DNA from: Pelagibacteraceae bacterium AG-390-A23
Lineage (GTDB): Bacteria; Pseudomonadota; Alphaproteobacteria; Pelagibacterales; Pelagibacteraceae
Direction: 5' to 3'
Assembly: GCA_003279775.1 (NCBI GenBank)
Contig: QCGW01000007.1
Span: 1-51,051, forward strand
DNA length: 51,051 nt
The notes beneath the pieces were generated by a model that was not told the DNA's origin, searched no databases, and was given only the letters and a program-made list of their open reading frames with translations. The translations under genes were made by a program, and so were the position numbers. How positions within the stretch are numbered: position 1 is the stretch's first letter; each line of letters opens with the position of its first letter. Shown one piece after another: positions 9,050-17,865 of this stretch.

Positions 9050-9789
9050 GTGGAAGATTAGAAGGTAAAAAAATTCTCGTAACAGCAGCAGGCCAAGGGA
9101 TTGGAAAAGCAACAGCAATAGCATTTCATAAAGAGGGCGCTCATGTAACTGCAACTGATCTAAATGATAAAACTTTAGCTGATTTAAACAAAGAATATCC
9201 TGAGATTAAAGTGCACAAATTAGACTCAACAGACAACAAAGCAATTTTAGAATTTACTAAAACTTTAGATAGAGTTGATGTTTTATTTAATGCTGTTGGA
9301 TTTGTTCATCATGGAACAATATTGGAATGTGATGAAAAAGATTGGGATTTTTCTTCTAGTGTAAACGTCAAGTCGATGTATTTTATGTGTAAAGCTATTT
9401 TACCTTTAATGATCAAGCAAAATGGCGGAAGTATTATTAATATATCTTCATGTGCATCTAGCTTTAAAGGTTTTCCAAATAGATTTGTTTACGGAACAAC
9501 AAAGGGTGCAGTAATTGGTTTAACAAAGGCGATTGCAGCAGATTTCGTTAAACAAAATATTAGATGTAATTCAATTGCGCCAGGTACTGTTTATTCACCT
9601 TCTTGGCAAGATAGGGTCAATCAAAGTCCAGATCCCGTTCAAGCAAAAAAAGATTTTATAGCAAGACAACCTATGGGAAGATTGGGTACAGCAGAAGAAA
9701 TAGCAGCTGTAGCTGTTTATTTAGCTAGCGATGATGCAACATTTACAACAGGAAGTACAATTCATGTTGATGGTGGAATTTCAATATAA
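9046..9789 (+). CDS. SDR-family dehydrogenase, 2-keto-3-deoxy-sugar-acid dehydrogenase-like
   Basis: A 247-residue classical short-chain dehydrogenase. It has the cofactor motif TAAGQGIG near residue 14, catalytic S135, Y149 and K153 (YGTTK), and the C-terminal DGGISI end. The region GFVHHGTILECDEKDWDFS is strikingly close to the DHRS6/BDH2 branch, which also contains bacterial 2-keto-3-deoxy-L-fuconate and -rhamnonate dehydrogenases. An acid after the second strand (ATDLND) suggests NAD+. Followed by a FAH-family hydrolase, it fits the 4-oxidation of a 2-keto-3-deoxy acid to a 2,4-diketo acid. A 3-hydroxybutyrate dehydrogenase remains an alternative. Confidence 0.87.
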   Translation: MSGRLEGKKILVTAAGQGIGKATAIAFHKEGAHVTATDLNDKTLADLNKEYPEIKVHKLDSTDNKAILEFTKTLDRVDVLFNAVGFVHHGTILECDEKDWDFSSSVNVKSMYFMCKAILPLMIKQNGGSIINISSCASSFKGFPNRFVYGTTKGAVIGLTKAIAADFVKQNIRCNSIAPGTVYSPSWQDRVNQSPDPVQAKKDFIARQPMGRLGTAEEIAAVAVYLASDDATFTTGSTIHVDGGISI

Positions 9790-9810
9790 TTTAACAACAA
9801 AAGGATAAAT

Positions 9811-10653
9811 ATGAAATTATTAAGAGTAGGAAATAAAGGAAACGAAAAACCAGGTGCTTTAGATAAAGATGGTAAAATTAGAGATATTAGTTCTCATGTT
9901 AAAGATTTAAATCCTGATCATTTAAATTTTGAGACTATATCTAAATTACAAAGTGCTGATTTATCGTCTTTACCAGAATTATCTGCAAGTGATCGAATAG
10001 GATCTTGTATTACTAAGCCGGGTAAGTTTGTTGCAATTGGATTAAATTATTCTGATCACGCAGCTGAAACAGGCGCTGAGGTTCCATCTGAACCAATCAC
10101 TTTTATGAAAGCTACAAGTTCAATTAATGGACCAAACGATGATATCGAAATAGTTTCAGGATCAAAAAAACTTGATTGGGAAGTTGAATTGGGAATTGTT
10201 ATAGGAAAAGAAACAAAACATATCTCAGAAAGCCAAGCTCAAGATCATATTTTAGGTTATTGTTTAGTAAATGATATCAGTGAAAGAGAATGGCAAATTG
10301 AAAAAATGGGTCAATGGGTTAAAGGAAAATCTCATGATACTTATGGACCAATTGGACCGTATTTAGTTACAAAAGATGAAATTGCAGATGTTAATAATTT
10401 AAAAATGAGTTTAGATGTTAATGGCACAAGAATGCAAACAGGTAACACAAGCACAATGATATTCAATGTTGATATAATTGTATCTTATTTAAGTAAATTT
10501 ATGTCTCTTCAAGCTGGTGATATAATTACAACTGGAACACCTCCAGGTGTTGGAATGGGAATGAAACCTCAACAGTTCTTAAAAGCTGGTGATACAATGA
10601 AACTATCAATAGAAAACTTAGGAGAGCAAAACTCAAAGGTAGTTGCTTTATAA
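9811..10653 (+). CDS. Fumarylacetoacetate-hydrolase-family enzyme, likely 2,4-diketo-acid hydrolase
   Basis: A 280-residue FAH-fold protein, preceded by AAAAGGATAAAT as ribosome site. Conserved parts are AIGLNYSDHAAETG, the metal ligand cluster LDWEVELGIV (two Glu), VNDISEREWQ (Asp), KSHDTYGPIGPY and the closing TGTPPGVGMGM. Family members cleave C-C bonds of 2,4-diketo acids. In the non-phosphorylating fucose/rhamnose and pentose routes this enzyme splits the diketo acid into pyruvate plus lactate or glycolate. Its place between the SDR and an enolase-type dehydratase supports that role. Automatic labels such as ureidoglycolate lyase would be misleading here. Confidence 0.88.
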   Translation: MKLLRVGNKGNEKPGALDKDGKIRDISSHVKDLNPDHLNFETISKLQSADLSSLPELSASDRIGSCITKPGKFVAIGLNYSDHAAETGAEVPSEPITFMKATSSINGPNDDIEIVSGSKKLDWEVELGIVIGKETKHISESQAQDHILGYCLVNDISEREWQIEKMGQWVKGKSHDTYGPIGPYLVTKDEIADVNNLKMSLDVNGTRMQTGNTSTMIFNVDIIVSYLSKFMSLQAGDIITTGTPPGVGMGMKPQQFLKAGDTMKLSIENLGEQNSKVVAL

Positions 10654-10659
10654 TTAATT

Positions 10660-11832
10660 GTGAAAATAACTTCTATTAAAAGTCATGTACTTAGATATGA
10701 GTTAGAAAAAGAACTTGGTTACTCACAACAATATTATAAACATCGTACAGCCCATCTTGTTGAAGTTCAGACAGATGAAGGAATAACAGGTTGGGGTGAA
10801 TGTTTTGGTCCTGGAAATATAGCTTTAGCAAACAAGTTTATTGTTGAAAAGGTTATACAGCCTTTAGTAATTGGTGAAGACCCTTTAAATAAAGAATATA
10901 TCTGGCAAAAAGTATACAATCTTTTAAGAGATAGCGGTCAAAAGGGTATGCCAATTCAAGCATTATCAGGAGTGGATATTGCTTTATGGGATATTCTTGG
11001 AAAGAAAACAAATGCTCCTCTTTACCAACTTGTTGGTGGCAAATGTAATAATGAAGTTCCAGTGTATGGATATGGAATGATGTTACAAAAAAAATCAGTT
11101 GATGAATTGATCGCCTTATTCAAAGAAGAGTCTAAGCAAATAAAATCAAAAAATTTTAAAGCTATGAAAATGAAAGTTGGATTAGGTCCAAAAGAAGATT
11201 TAAAGTTGGTTCAAGCAGTAAGAGACTCTGTTGGAAAAGATTTTAAATTAATGGTTGATGCAAATCACGCTTATAATTTGAAAGACGCTCTTTATGTTGG
11301 AAAAGGTTTAGATGAACTAGATATTTACTGGTTTGAAGAACCAGTGGCTCCTGAAGATTATGAAGGTTACAGAGAATTAAAACAAAAAATCTCTACTAGC
11401 ATTGCAGGAGGAGAAGCTGAATTTACCAAATATGGCTGGAATAAATTAATATCAAATAAATGTATTGATATAGCTCAACCAGAGGTTTGTGGACTTGGTG
11501 GAATTACGGAGTATTTAAAAGTTGTAGCCTTAGCGCAGGCAAATTTTATACCAGTAATTAATCATGTGTGGGGCTCTGCTGTTAGTATTGCAGTTAACCT
11601 CCATTTGTTGACAGCACAACCAGATATGCCAGGCGGACTATTTCCATCTAAATCTATGCTTGAGTTTGATACAACAGAAAAAAATATTTTTATCACTGAT
11701 TTGCCAAAGGAAGAATTTTCAGTTTTAGACCAAGTTAAAAACAATAATGGTTTTGCATCAGTAACAGATAATGTAGGTATTGGAATTAATCCTGATGAAA
11801 ATTTTTTAAAGGAGTTTGAAGTAAATGAATAA
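10660..11832 (+). CDS. Enolase-superfamily (mandelate racemase type) sugar-acid dehydratase
   Basis: A 390-residue protein with a GTG start. It shows the barrel catalytic layout: K170-x-K172, metal ligands D200 (VDANH), E226 (WFEEP) and E252 (GGEAE), and H302 (NHVWGS). The usual Asp of the His-Asp dyad is a Glu here (E275 in AQPEVCGLGG). Members of this branch dehydrate galactonate, fuconate, rhamnonate or cyclise sugar acids. With the lactonase downstream and the SDR/FAH pair upstream it completes an aldonate dehydratase step. It overlaps the next gene by eight bases. Confidence 0.88.
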   Translation: MKITSIKSHVLRYELEKELGYSQQYYKHRTAHLVEVQTDEGITGWGECFGPGNIALANKFIVEKVIQPLVIGEDPLNKEYIWQKVYNLLRDSGQKGMPIQALSGVDIALWDILGKKTNAPLYQLVGGKCNNEVPVYGYGMMLQKKSVDELIALFKEESKQIKSKNFKAMKMKVGLGPKEDLKLVQAVRDSVGKDFKLMVDANHAYNLKDALYVGKGLDELDIYWFEEPVAPEDYEGYRELKQKISTSIAGGEAEFTKYGWNKLISNKCIDIAQPEVCGLGGITEYLKVVALAQANFIPVINHVWGSAVSIAVNLHLLTAQPDMPGGLFPSKSMLEFDTTEKNIFITDLPKEEFSVLDQVKNNNGFASVTDNVGIGINPDENFLKEFEVNE

Positions 11833-12736
11833 AATAAAAACCTCAGAACCAAAACCTCTTTGGAAAATAAGATGTACTTTAGGTGAAGGAACATTATGGG
11901 TTGGTGAACATAATTCAATTTATTTTGTAGATATAAAAAAAAAGAAAATTTGTTCTTTCAATATTAAAAATAAAAAAAAGAAAATCTTTAAAGTAAATAA
12001 AGAAATTGGTTTTATCGCTCATATCAAAGATCATATTTTTATTTTAGGGTTACAGGGTGAATTAAGAATTCAAAATTTAAAATCAAAAAAAATTTTAAAA
12101 TCAATTAAGATAGAACCAAACTTGAAACTAAATAGAATTAACGATGGAAAAACAGATCCTGCTGGAAATCTTTGGTTTGGTACTATGGACAACCTTGAAA
12201 GAAAAATTGAAAAAGGCTCTTTATATAAATTAGATAAAAATTTTAAATTAATAAAAGTTGATAAAAATTATAGGATTACTAACGGGCCAGCATTTATTGA
12301 TCAGTATAATTTTTATCATACCGATAGCTCAAAAAAAAATATTTATAAAATCAAAATAAACAAAAATAATAAAATTATTAGTAAAAAAATATTTAAAAAA
12401 TTCTTAATCCAAGATGGTGCACCTGATGGTATGACATTAGATAAAAATAAAAATTTATGGGTAGCTCATTTCCATGGCGCTTGTATTTCTGTTTTTAATC
12501 AAAAAGCTAAATTAATTCACAGAATTCAGTTTCCAGCAAAAAATATAACTAATTGTGCATTTGGAGGTAAAAATACAAAAGAACTTTATGTTTCAACAGC
12601 TACAAAAGGAATGAGCAAAGCAGATCTGCGAAAATTTAGATATTCAGGATTCTTTTTTAGTGTAAAAACAAATGTAAGAGGAGTTTTACAAAAAAAATTT
12701 ATTATAAGTAATGAAGAAAAGAGATCTTTACTATGA
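11825..12736 (+). CDS. SMP-30/gluconolactonase-family lactonase
   Basis: A 303-residue six-bladed beta-propeller of the SMP-30 family, lacking a signal peptide and so cytosolic. The metal-site residues are recognisable: Glu in CTLGEGTLW, Asn in RINDGKTDPAGNLWFGTMD, Asn in TNGPAF and Asp in APDGMTLD. It would open a sugar lactone to the aldonate used by the neighbouring dehydratases, which implies an upstream sugar 1-dehydrogenase that is not in this window. The protein is unusually Lys/Asn-rich. It overlaps the previous gene by eight bases and ppc by 26. Confidence 0.87.
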   Translation: MNKIKTSEPKPLWKIRCTLGEGTLWVGEHNSIYFVDIKKKKICSFNIKNKKKKIFKVNKEIGFIAHIKDHIFILGLQGELRIQNLKSKKILKSIKIEPNLKLNRINDGKTDPAGNLWFGTMDNLERKIEKGSLYKLDKNFKLIKVDKNYRITNGPAFIDQYNFYHTDSSKKNIYKIKINKNNKIISKKIFKKFLIQDGAPDGMTLDKNKNLWVAHFHGACISVFNQKAKLIHRIQFPAKNITNCAFGGKNTKELYVSTATKGMSKADLRKFRYSGFFFSVKTNVRGVLQKKFIISNEEKRSLL

Positions 12737-15401
12737 GCGAATACCAACAAAGCTTTTAAGAGAAGATATTAGATTATTAGGAACTTTTCTTGGAAGAGTA
12801 ATTAAAGATCAAGAAGGAGCATCTTTTTTTAAAATTGTTGAAAAATTAAGATTACTATCCAAAAATACATTACTGGATAAAAATAAAAGTAAAGTTTTCT
12901 CAAAAATATCAAAAGAAGTAAAAAAACTTTCGCCAGAAAAAACTTTTAAAATCACGAGGGCTTTTTCGCACATTCTTAATCTGATGAATTTGGCTGAATC
13001 TTTAGATGCTTCTAGAAAACTAAATGAGTATGAAAATCCTTATTTTAAAAGCAAAAGTCAAAATTTATTTATAGAAGATATAATTGAGAGTCTTTTTAAA
13101 AATAAAAAAATTTCAAATAATAAAATTTATGATTTAGCTACCAAGCTAGATATAGGGATAGTTCTCACTGCTCATCCAACAGAAGTTAAAAGAAGAACTT
13201 TAATTCAAAAATATGCAAATTTGATAACGATTATGGAGCAAAGACATCTTTATAAAAAATACCCATCAAAAATCATTGAATTAGATCGTAAACTGTATTC
13301 TGAAATAGCAATAATTTGGAAAACAGATGAATTAAAAAGAACAAAACCTTCTCCATTAGATGAAGCAAGATGGGGTCTGGCTGTAATTGAAGATAGTTTG
13401 TGGGACACAATTCCTAAGGTTTATAAAAGATTGAATGATATCTTTAGAAAAAATTTAAACAAAGACTTGCCTAGAAATTTCAATCCTATTCAATTTGGTT
13501 CATGGATGGGTGGGGACAGAGATGGAAATCCAAATGTAACTTCTGAGGTAACTAAGAAAGTAATTTTATTTTCTAGATGGCAAGCTGCAAAATTGTACGA
13601 GAAAGAACTTACTCAATTAATTCAAGATTTATCTATGGAGGAATGTTCTCCTGCTATTAGTAGAGTTACTGGAAAAAGTTTTGAACCATATAGAGTTTAT
13701 TTAAGACCTCTAAGAGACAAAGTAAGAAACACTCATCAATTAATAGAAGCACACATAAACTTTAACAAACCTTTAGATGAAAAAAAATTACTCCAAGACA
13801 AATATGAAATTATTAACCCTTTGAGAGAGGTAAGAAGTTCTTTAAACCAAAATAAAGGCCAACATATTGCAAATGCTGATTTACTAGACTTAATTAGAAG
13901 AGTTAGATGTTTTGGAATAAATCTTGCAAGATTAGATATCAGACAAGAGTCTGATCGACATGAAAAACTTTTAAATGAAATCTTTAAAAAGAAAAATAAA
14001 ATTAATTATTCCTCTCTAAGTGAAGCTCAAAAAATAAAACTTTTAAATAAAAATATCAAACAAGGAAAATCTTTTGTAGAAAAAATAAATATTAAAGATA
14101 AAGAAAACAAAGAAGTATGGAATACTTTTAAACAAATTGCTAAAGAACCAGCTCAATGTCTTGGTGCTTATGTAATATCGATGACGTCTACAGCATCTGA
14201 TATTTTATCTGTTTATTTTTTACAAATACAAGCACAAACAAAAAATTTATTAAGAGTTGTGCCACTTTTTGAAACTCTGGATGATTTAAAAAATGCTAAC
14301 GGCGTTATGACAAACTTATTCAAACTTCCATGGTACAGAAAAATGATTAATTCAAAACAAGAAGTGATGATTGGATATTCAGACTCCAGTAAAGATGCTG
14401 GAAAATTATCTGCAAGTTGGCATCAATACAAACTTCAAGAAGAACTTAGAAATTTAGCAAAAAAATATAAAATAGATCTTGTTTTCTTTCATGGTAGAGG
14501 CGGATCTCCAGGAAGAGGAGGTGGTCCAATACAAGCTACTTTAAAATCACAACCTTCTGGTACAGTTAATGGAAAAATTAGAATTACTGATCAAGGAGAG
14601 GTAATTCAGCAAAAGTATGGATATAAGCCTTTGGCTGAGTACAATTTATGTAGTTATATAGGGGCTGTAATGGATGCTTCTTTAAATCCTCCACCAAGAT
14701 CAAAAAATAATTGGCGTGAATTAATTCAAAAAATGTCAGAAATTTCTACTTCTTCATATAGAAAATATCTAAATCAAAGTGAGGATTTTATTCGTTACTT
14801 TAAAACAGTAACGCCACATAAATCACTAGGAAAACTCGCAATTGGATCAAGACCAACCAAAAGAAAGAATGTCGATAATATTCAAAGTTTAAGAGCTATA
14901 CCTTGGGTATTTGCCTGGACACAAATTAGATTAATGTTACCCGCTTGGCTTGGTACAACTGAAGCATTGAGATATGGGTCAATTAAAAAGTTTAAAAGAA
15001 CAATGACTGATATGGAAAGAAATTGGCCATACTTTGTATCAACGATGGATATTTTAGATATGGTAATTTCCAAGGTGGATCCAGAAATATCAGTTATTTA
15101 TGAAAATAATTTAGCTGATGCATCACTAAAAAGAATTGGTAAAAAATTAAGATTTCAATTTGAGGCACTGGTCAAATTGCATAATAAAATTACTCCAAAA
15201 GAAGTGGTAAAAGAAAGAAAAGAATTTAGAAAGGCATTATTTATAAGGAATAATTATACTGAGATGCTAAATATACTGCAGGCGAATGTCATGAATAAAT
15301 TAACAAATAAAAAATATAAAAATTTAGATAAAAAATTTCTTGATGATGCTTTAATGACATCGATTGCAGGTATTTCAGCAGCAATGAAAAATACTGGATA
15401 A
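12711..15401 (+). CDS. ppc: Phosphoenolpyruvate carboxylase
   Basis: The 896-residue length is standard. It carries out anaplerotic carboxylation of PEP to oxaloacetate. All hallmark motifs are present: LTAHPTEVKRRTL (active-site His), GSWMGGDRDGNPNVT, RLDIRQES, GYSDSSKDAG, the mobile FFHGRGGSPGRGGGP loop, TDQGEVIQQKYG and the C-terminal NTG tail needed for catalysis. The ATG at 12711 lies inside the lactonase gene, giving a 26-base overlap. That is unusual for a central-metabolism gene and suggests co-expression with the sugar-acid operon. The stop is directly followed by the ccdA ATG. Confidence 0.97.
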   Translation: MKKRDLYYERIPTKLLREDIRLLGTFLGRVIKDQEGASFFKIVEKLRLLSKNTLLDKNKSKVFSKISKEVKKLSPEKTFKITRAFSHILNLMNLAESLDASRKLNEYENPYFKSKSQNLFIEDIIESLFKNKKISNNKIYDLATKLDIGIVLTAHPTEVKRRTLIQKYANLITIMEQRHLYKKYPSKIIELDRKLYSEIAIIWKTDELKRTKPSPLDEARWGLAVIEDSLWDTIPKVYKRLNDIFRKNLNKDLPRNFNPIQFGSWMGGDRDGNPNVTSEVTKKVILFSRWQAAKLYEKELTQLIQDLSMEECSPAISRVTGKSFEPYRVYLRPLRDKVRNTHQLIEAHINFNKPLDEKKLLQDKYEIINPLREVRSSLNQNKGQHIANADLLDLIRRVRCFGINLARLDIRQESDRHEKLLNEIFKKKNKINYSSLSEAQKIKLLNKNIKQGKSFVEKINIKDKENKEVWNTFKQIAKEPAQCLGAYVISMTSTASDILSVYFLQIQAQTKNLLRVVPLFETLDDLKNANGVMTNLFKLPWYRKMINSKQEVMIGYSDSSKDAGKLSASWHQYKLQEELRNLAKKYKIDLVFFHGRGGSPGRGGGPIQATLKSQPSGTVNGKIRITDQGEVIQQKYGYKPLAEYNLCSYIGAVMDASLNPPPRSKNNWRELIQKMSEISTSSYRKYLNQSEDFIRYFKTVTPHKSLGKLAIGSRPTKRKNVDNIQSLRAIPWVFAWTQIRLMLPAWLGTTEALRYGSIKKFKRTMTDMERNWPYFVSTMDILDMVISKVDPEISVIYENNLADASLKRIGKKLRFQFEALVKLHNKITPKEVVKERKEFRKALFIRNNYTEMLNILQANVMNKLTNKKYKNLDKKFLDDALMTSIAGISAAMKNTG

Positions 15402-16109
15402 ATGTTTGAATACTTAATTGCTTTTGGAGCAGGACTTATAAGTTTTTTGTCTCCATGTGTTCTACCTTTAATACCTGGATATATTTCTTATATCTCTGGT
15501 CAATCTTTACAAGAAATTTTAAATCAAAAAAAAATCAATTTTTTTCCATTGATTTTGTTCTGTTTAGGGTTCTCAACTGTATTTGTTCTTTTAGGTGCAT
15601 CAGCATCATTTTTGGGACAGGCTCTGTTACAAAATTCAGAAGTGTTAAGAATTTCAGCTGGGATAGTTATCATAATTTTTTCTCTTCAATTAATTGGAAT
15701 TATCAATATTCCATATTTAAATTTTGAAAAAAGGTTTGATGCAAAAGAATCAAGAAATATTCTTTTTCCATATGTTATAGGTGTTGCTTTTGGTTTTGGC
15801 TGGACACCATGTATTGGTCCAATTTTAGGTTCAATTTTAGCTTTAGCATCTATTGAAGAAACTTTATCAAGAGCTGTAATCTTGTTAATTTCTTATTCAT
15901 TAGGTCTTGCTATTCCATTTGTATTATCTGGATACTTAATTCAAAGGTTCTTATTATTTTCTAAAAATTTTAAGAAAAACATAAATTTAATTTCAAAAAT
16001 TGGTGGAACAACTCTTTTAGTTACAGGTATTTTAATTTTAACTAATCAATTACAAGCAATAGGGTTTTATATAATTGAAATCTTTCCATTTATGCAAAAA
16101 TTCGGTTAA
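15402..16109 (+). CDS. ccdA: Cytochrome c biogenesis protein CcdA (thiol-disulfide transmembrane carrier)
   Basis: A 235-residue, six-TM protein of the CcdA/DsbD-beta family. The first helix holds FLSPCVLPLIPGY and the fourth GFGWTPCIGPILG, giving the two membrane-embedded redox cysteines in Pro-Cys contexts. It passes reducing equivalents from cytosolic thioredoxin to periplasmic thioredoxin-like proteins for haem attachment or disulfide repair. No gap separates it from ppc, and no other ccm gene is adjacent. A downstream flavodoxin-fold reductase follows after eight bases, though a functional link is not obvious. Confidence 0.93.
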   Translation: MFEYLIAFGAGLISFLSPCVLPLIPGYISYISGQSLQEILNQKKINFFPLILFCLGFSTVFVLLGASASFLGQALLQNSEVLRISAGIVIIIFSLQLIGIINIPYLNFEKRFDAKESRNILFPYVIGVAFGFGWTPCIGPILGSILALASIEETLSRAVILLISYSLGLAIPFVLSGYLIQRFLLFSKNFKKNINLISKIGGTTLLVTGILILTNQLQAIGFYIIEIFPFMQKFG

Positions 16110-16117
16110 AAAGTATT

Positions 16118-16705
16118 ATGAAAATTTATCAAATAGATTCTAGTGCTAGAAAAAAAGGCTCAACCTCAAGAGCTTTAGCAAAAAAACTTTTAGATAAAAT
16201 TAAAAAACCAGAGGATGAAGTAATTTATAGAGATTTAGATGATGAGATGCTTTTTGTAAGTGGACTTACAGAATCTGGAATGAACATAGATGAAAAAGAC
16301 CAAACAGAAGAACATAAGAAAATGTTTGAGCTTTCTAATAAGCTTGTAAAAGAATTAAAAGAGAGTGATATCATAATAATTTCAGCACCAATTTATAATT
16401 ATGGACCTCCGGCAACTCTTAAAGCTTGGTCGGATTTAGCCGCTCGTATAGGTGAAACTTTTAGATTTAAACCAAATGGAAGAAGAGAAGGGTTGTTAAA
16501 AAATAAACATGCATATCTAGTTATTACTTCTGGAGGAACAAAACTAAATAGCTCAGAAGATTTTTTAACCCCCTGGCTAAAATTTATTCTTAACTTTTTT
16601 GGTATCAAAAAAGTAGATATAATTAGTGCAGACCAAATGGCACTAGATTATGAAAAATCAATAAAAGATGCTGAAGCTCAAATAGAAAATTTGTTTAAAG
16701 ATTAA
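16118..16705 (+). CDS. FMN-dependent NAD(P)H oxidoreductase (AzoR/quinone-reductase family)
   Basis: A 195-residue flavodoxin-like protein. It has an early phosphate-binding stretch IDSSARKKGSTSRALA, the flavin motif SAPIYNYGPPATLKAWSDLAARIGETF and the later LVITSGGTK loop, in the same order as FMN-dependent NADH-azoreductases and quinone reductases. Likely role: two-electron reduction of quinones or related electrophiles in the cytosol. Its end overlaps the convergent dioxygenase gene by 11 bases. Confidence 0.85.
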   Translation: MKIYQIDSSARKKGSTSRALAKKLLDKIKKPEDEVIYRDLDDEMLFVSGLTESGMNIDEKDQTEEHKKMFELSNKLVKELKESDIIIISAPIYNYGPPATLKAWSDLAARIGETFRFKPNGRREGLLKNKHAYLVITSGGTKLNSSEDFLTPWLKFILNFFGIKKVDIISADQMALDYEKSIKDAEAQIENLFKD

Positions 16706-17798
16706 ACTTTCTTTTTAAGTGTCTAAGTTTTCCCTCAGTACTATCGTAATCAATATAACAACCTTGTAAAAATCTCTCACCTTCTTTTGTCTCATAAGCT
16801 GTTCTCCCATGGAGTAGTCTATGGTTATCCATCATCATTAAGTCTTTTGGCTCGAGTTTAAATTCAATTCTATATTTATCTGAATTATACATTTCAGATA
16901 TTTTTTTCCTTGCTTGGTAGTAAAGATCTAATTTTTCTTTTTCTAAAATTGGAACATAGTCTAATCTAGGACTAAATCTTACCTGCTTGAAACTCTTATC
17001 CTCATTTAGTTCAATCAAAGGAGACATAGTTTCTAAAATTACTTCTTTATCTATAAATCTAAATCTAACTTTTACTTCAGTTAAAATTTTATAAAATTCT
17101 GGATATTGATTTTTTAAATCTTCAGTAACTGTATAGCCATCTACTAATGTTGATAATCCTCCTGAAACTTTACTTTCTATACAATGCAAAAGTTGAATAC
17201 ATGGAACAGGATTTCTATAAGGATTGTCAGTATGAGGTGCTAATGCCAATGAGGTATAAGCAAGATCGTTTGGATCAGGTTTAGATTTTACATTAAAATA
17301 TTCACCAAAATTTGTTCTTCGAACACTGCCTATAGAATTTGCAAATTCCACAATATAATTTTTAGATGTTGGAATATTTTTAATTATTACAAAACCATAT
17401 TTATAAAACGAAACAAGTAGATCGTGCATCTCTTTACTTTCGTAAAAATTTTCTTGGTATTCAAAATTTTTTATATTTTTTAAAGAGGAGTCCCATTTAG
17501 TTTTTTCAATAGATTTTATTACAATATCTTCTTTTGAAAATTCAGAAGTAATTTTATCAATTTCTAATTTTGAATTAACACCATCATTAAAATCAATCTC
17601 TAAGTATTTTTCATCAAGGTTTACTTTATTTATTGAAATATCATTACTTAAAAAGGTAGGATCAAAAAGTCTTTGCTGAGTTCCTTTATCTAAATACTCT
17701 TCACCATTAACTCTTTCTCTTAACCAGAATGGGTGAATTTCTTTTTTTTCAGACCCATTATTAAAATAAACCTTATTTTCAACTAGCTCGATTTTCAT
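16695..17798 (-). CDS. 2-oxoglutarate/Fe(II) dioxygenase, gamma-butyrobetaine dioxygenase-like
   Basis: This 367-residue protein has a small N-terminal DUF971-like domain (about residues 1-95, HPFWLRERV motif) and a TauD-type jelly roll. Iron ligands are H189 and D191 (APHTDNPYR) and H330 (DNHRLLHGR), with a nearby Arg for 2-oxoglutarate. This is the arrangement of gamma-butyrobetaine and trimethyllysine dioxygenases. The N-terminal domain lacks the cysteines that bind zinc in characterised butyrobetaine dioxygenases, so the substrate may differ. It stands alone on the minus strand between two plus-strand runs. With betaine uptake elsewhere in the window, a quaternary-amine substrate is a reasonable guess. 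Confidence 0.87.
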   Translation of the reverse strand: MKIELVENKVYFNNGSEKKEIHPFWLRERVNGEEYLDKGTQQRLFDPTFLSNDISINKVNLDEKYLEIDFNDGVNSKLEIDKITSEFSKEDIVIKSIEKTKWDSSLKNIKNFEYQENFYESKEMHDLLVSFYKYGFVIIKNIPTSKNYIVEFANSIGSVRRTNFGEYFNVKSKPDPNDLAYTSLALAPHTDNPYRNPVPCIQLLHCIESKVSGGLSTLVDGYTVTEDLKNQYPEFYKILTEVKVRFRFIDKEVILETMSPLIELNEDKSFKQVRFSPRLDYVPILEKEKLDLYYQARKKISEMYNSDKYRIEFKLEPKDLMMMDNHRLLHGRTAYETKEGERFLQGCYIDYDSTEGKLRHLKRKFNL

Positions 17799-17865
17799 AA
17801 TAGTAAGCTAAGGATTATTTAAAATTTAACTTTAATCAACATAAATTAAATAGTAAGAGTTCATT

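Noticed and set aside
11562-11918. Antisense open frame of 118 codons over the enolase/lactonase junction
   Set aside because: It is opposite two well-conserved genes, has no ribosome site or recognisable motif, and such antisense frames are common in this A/T-rich DNA.
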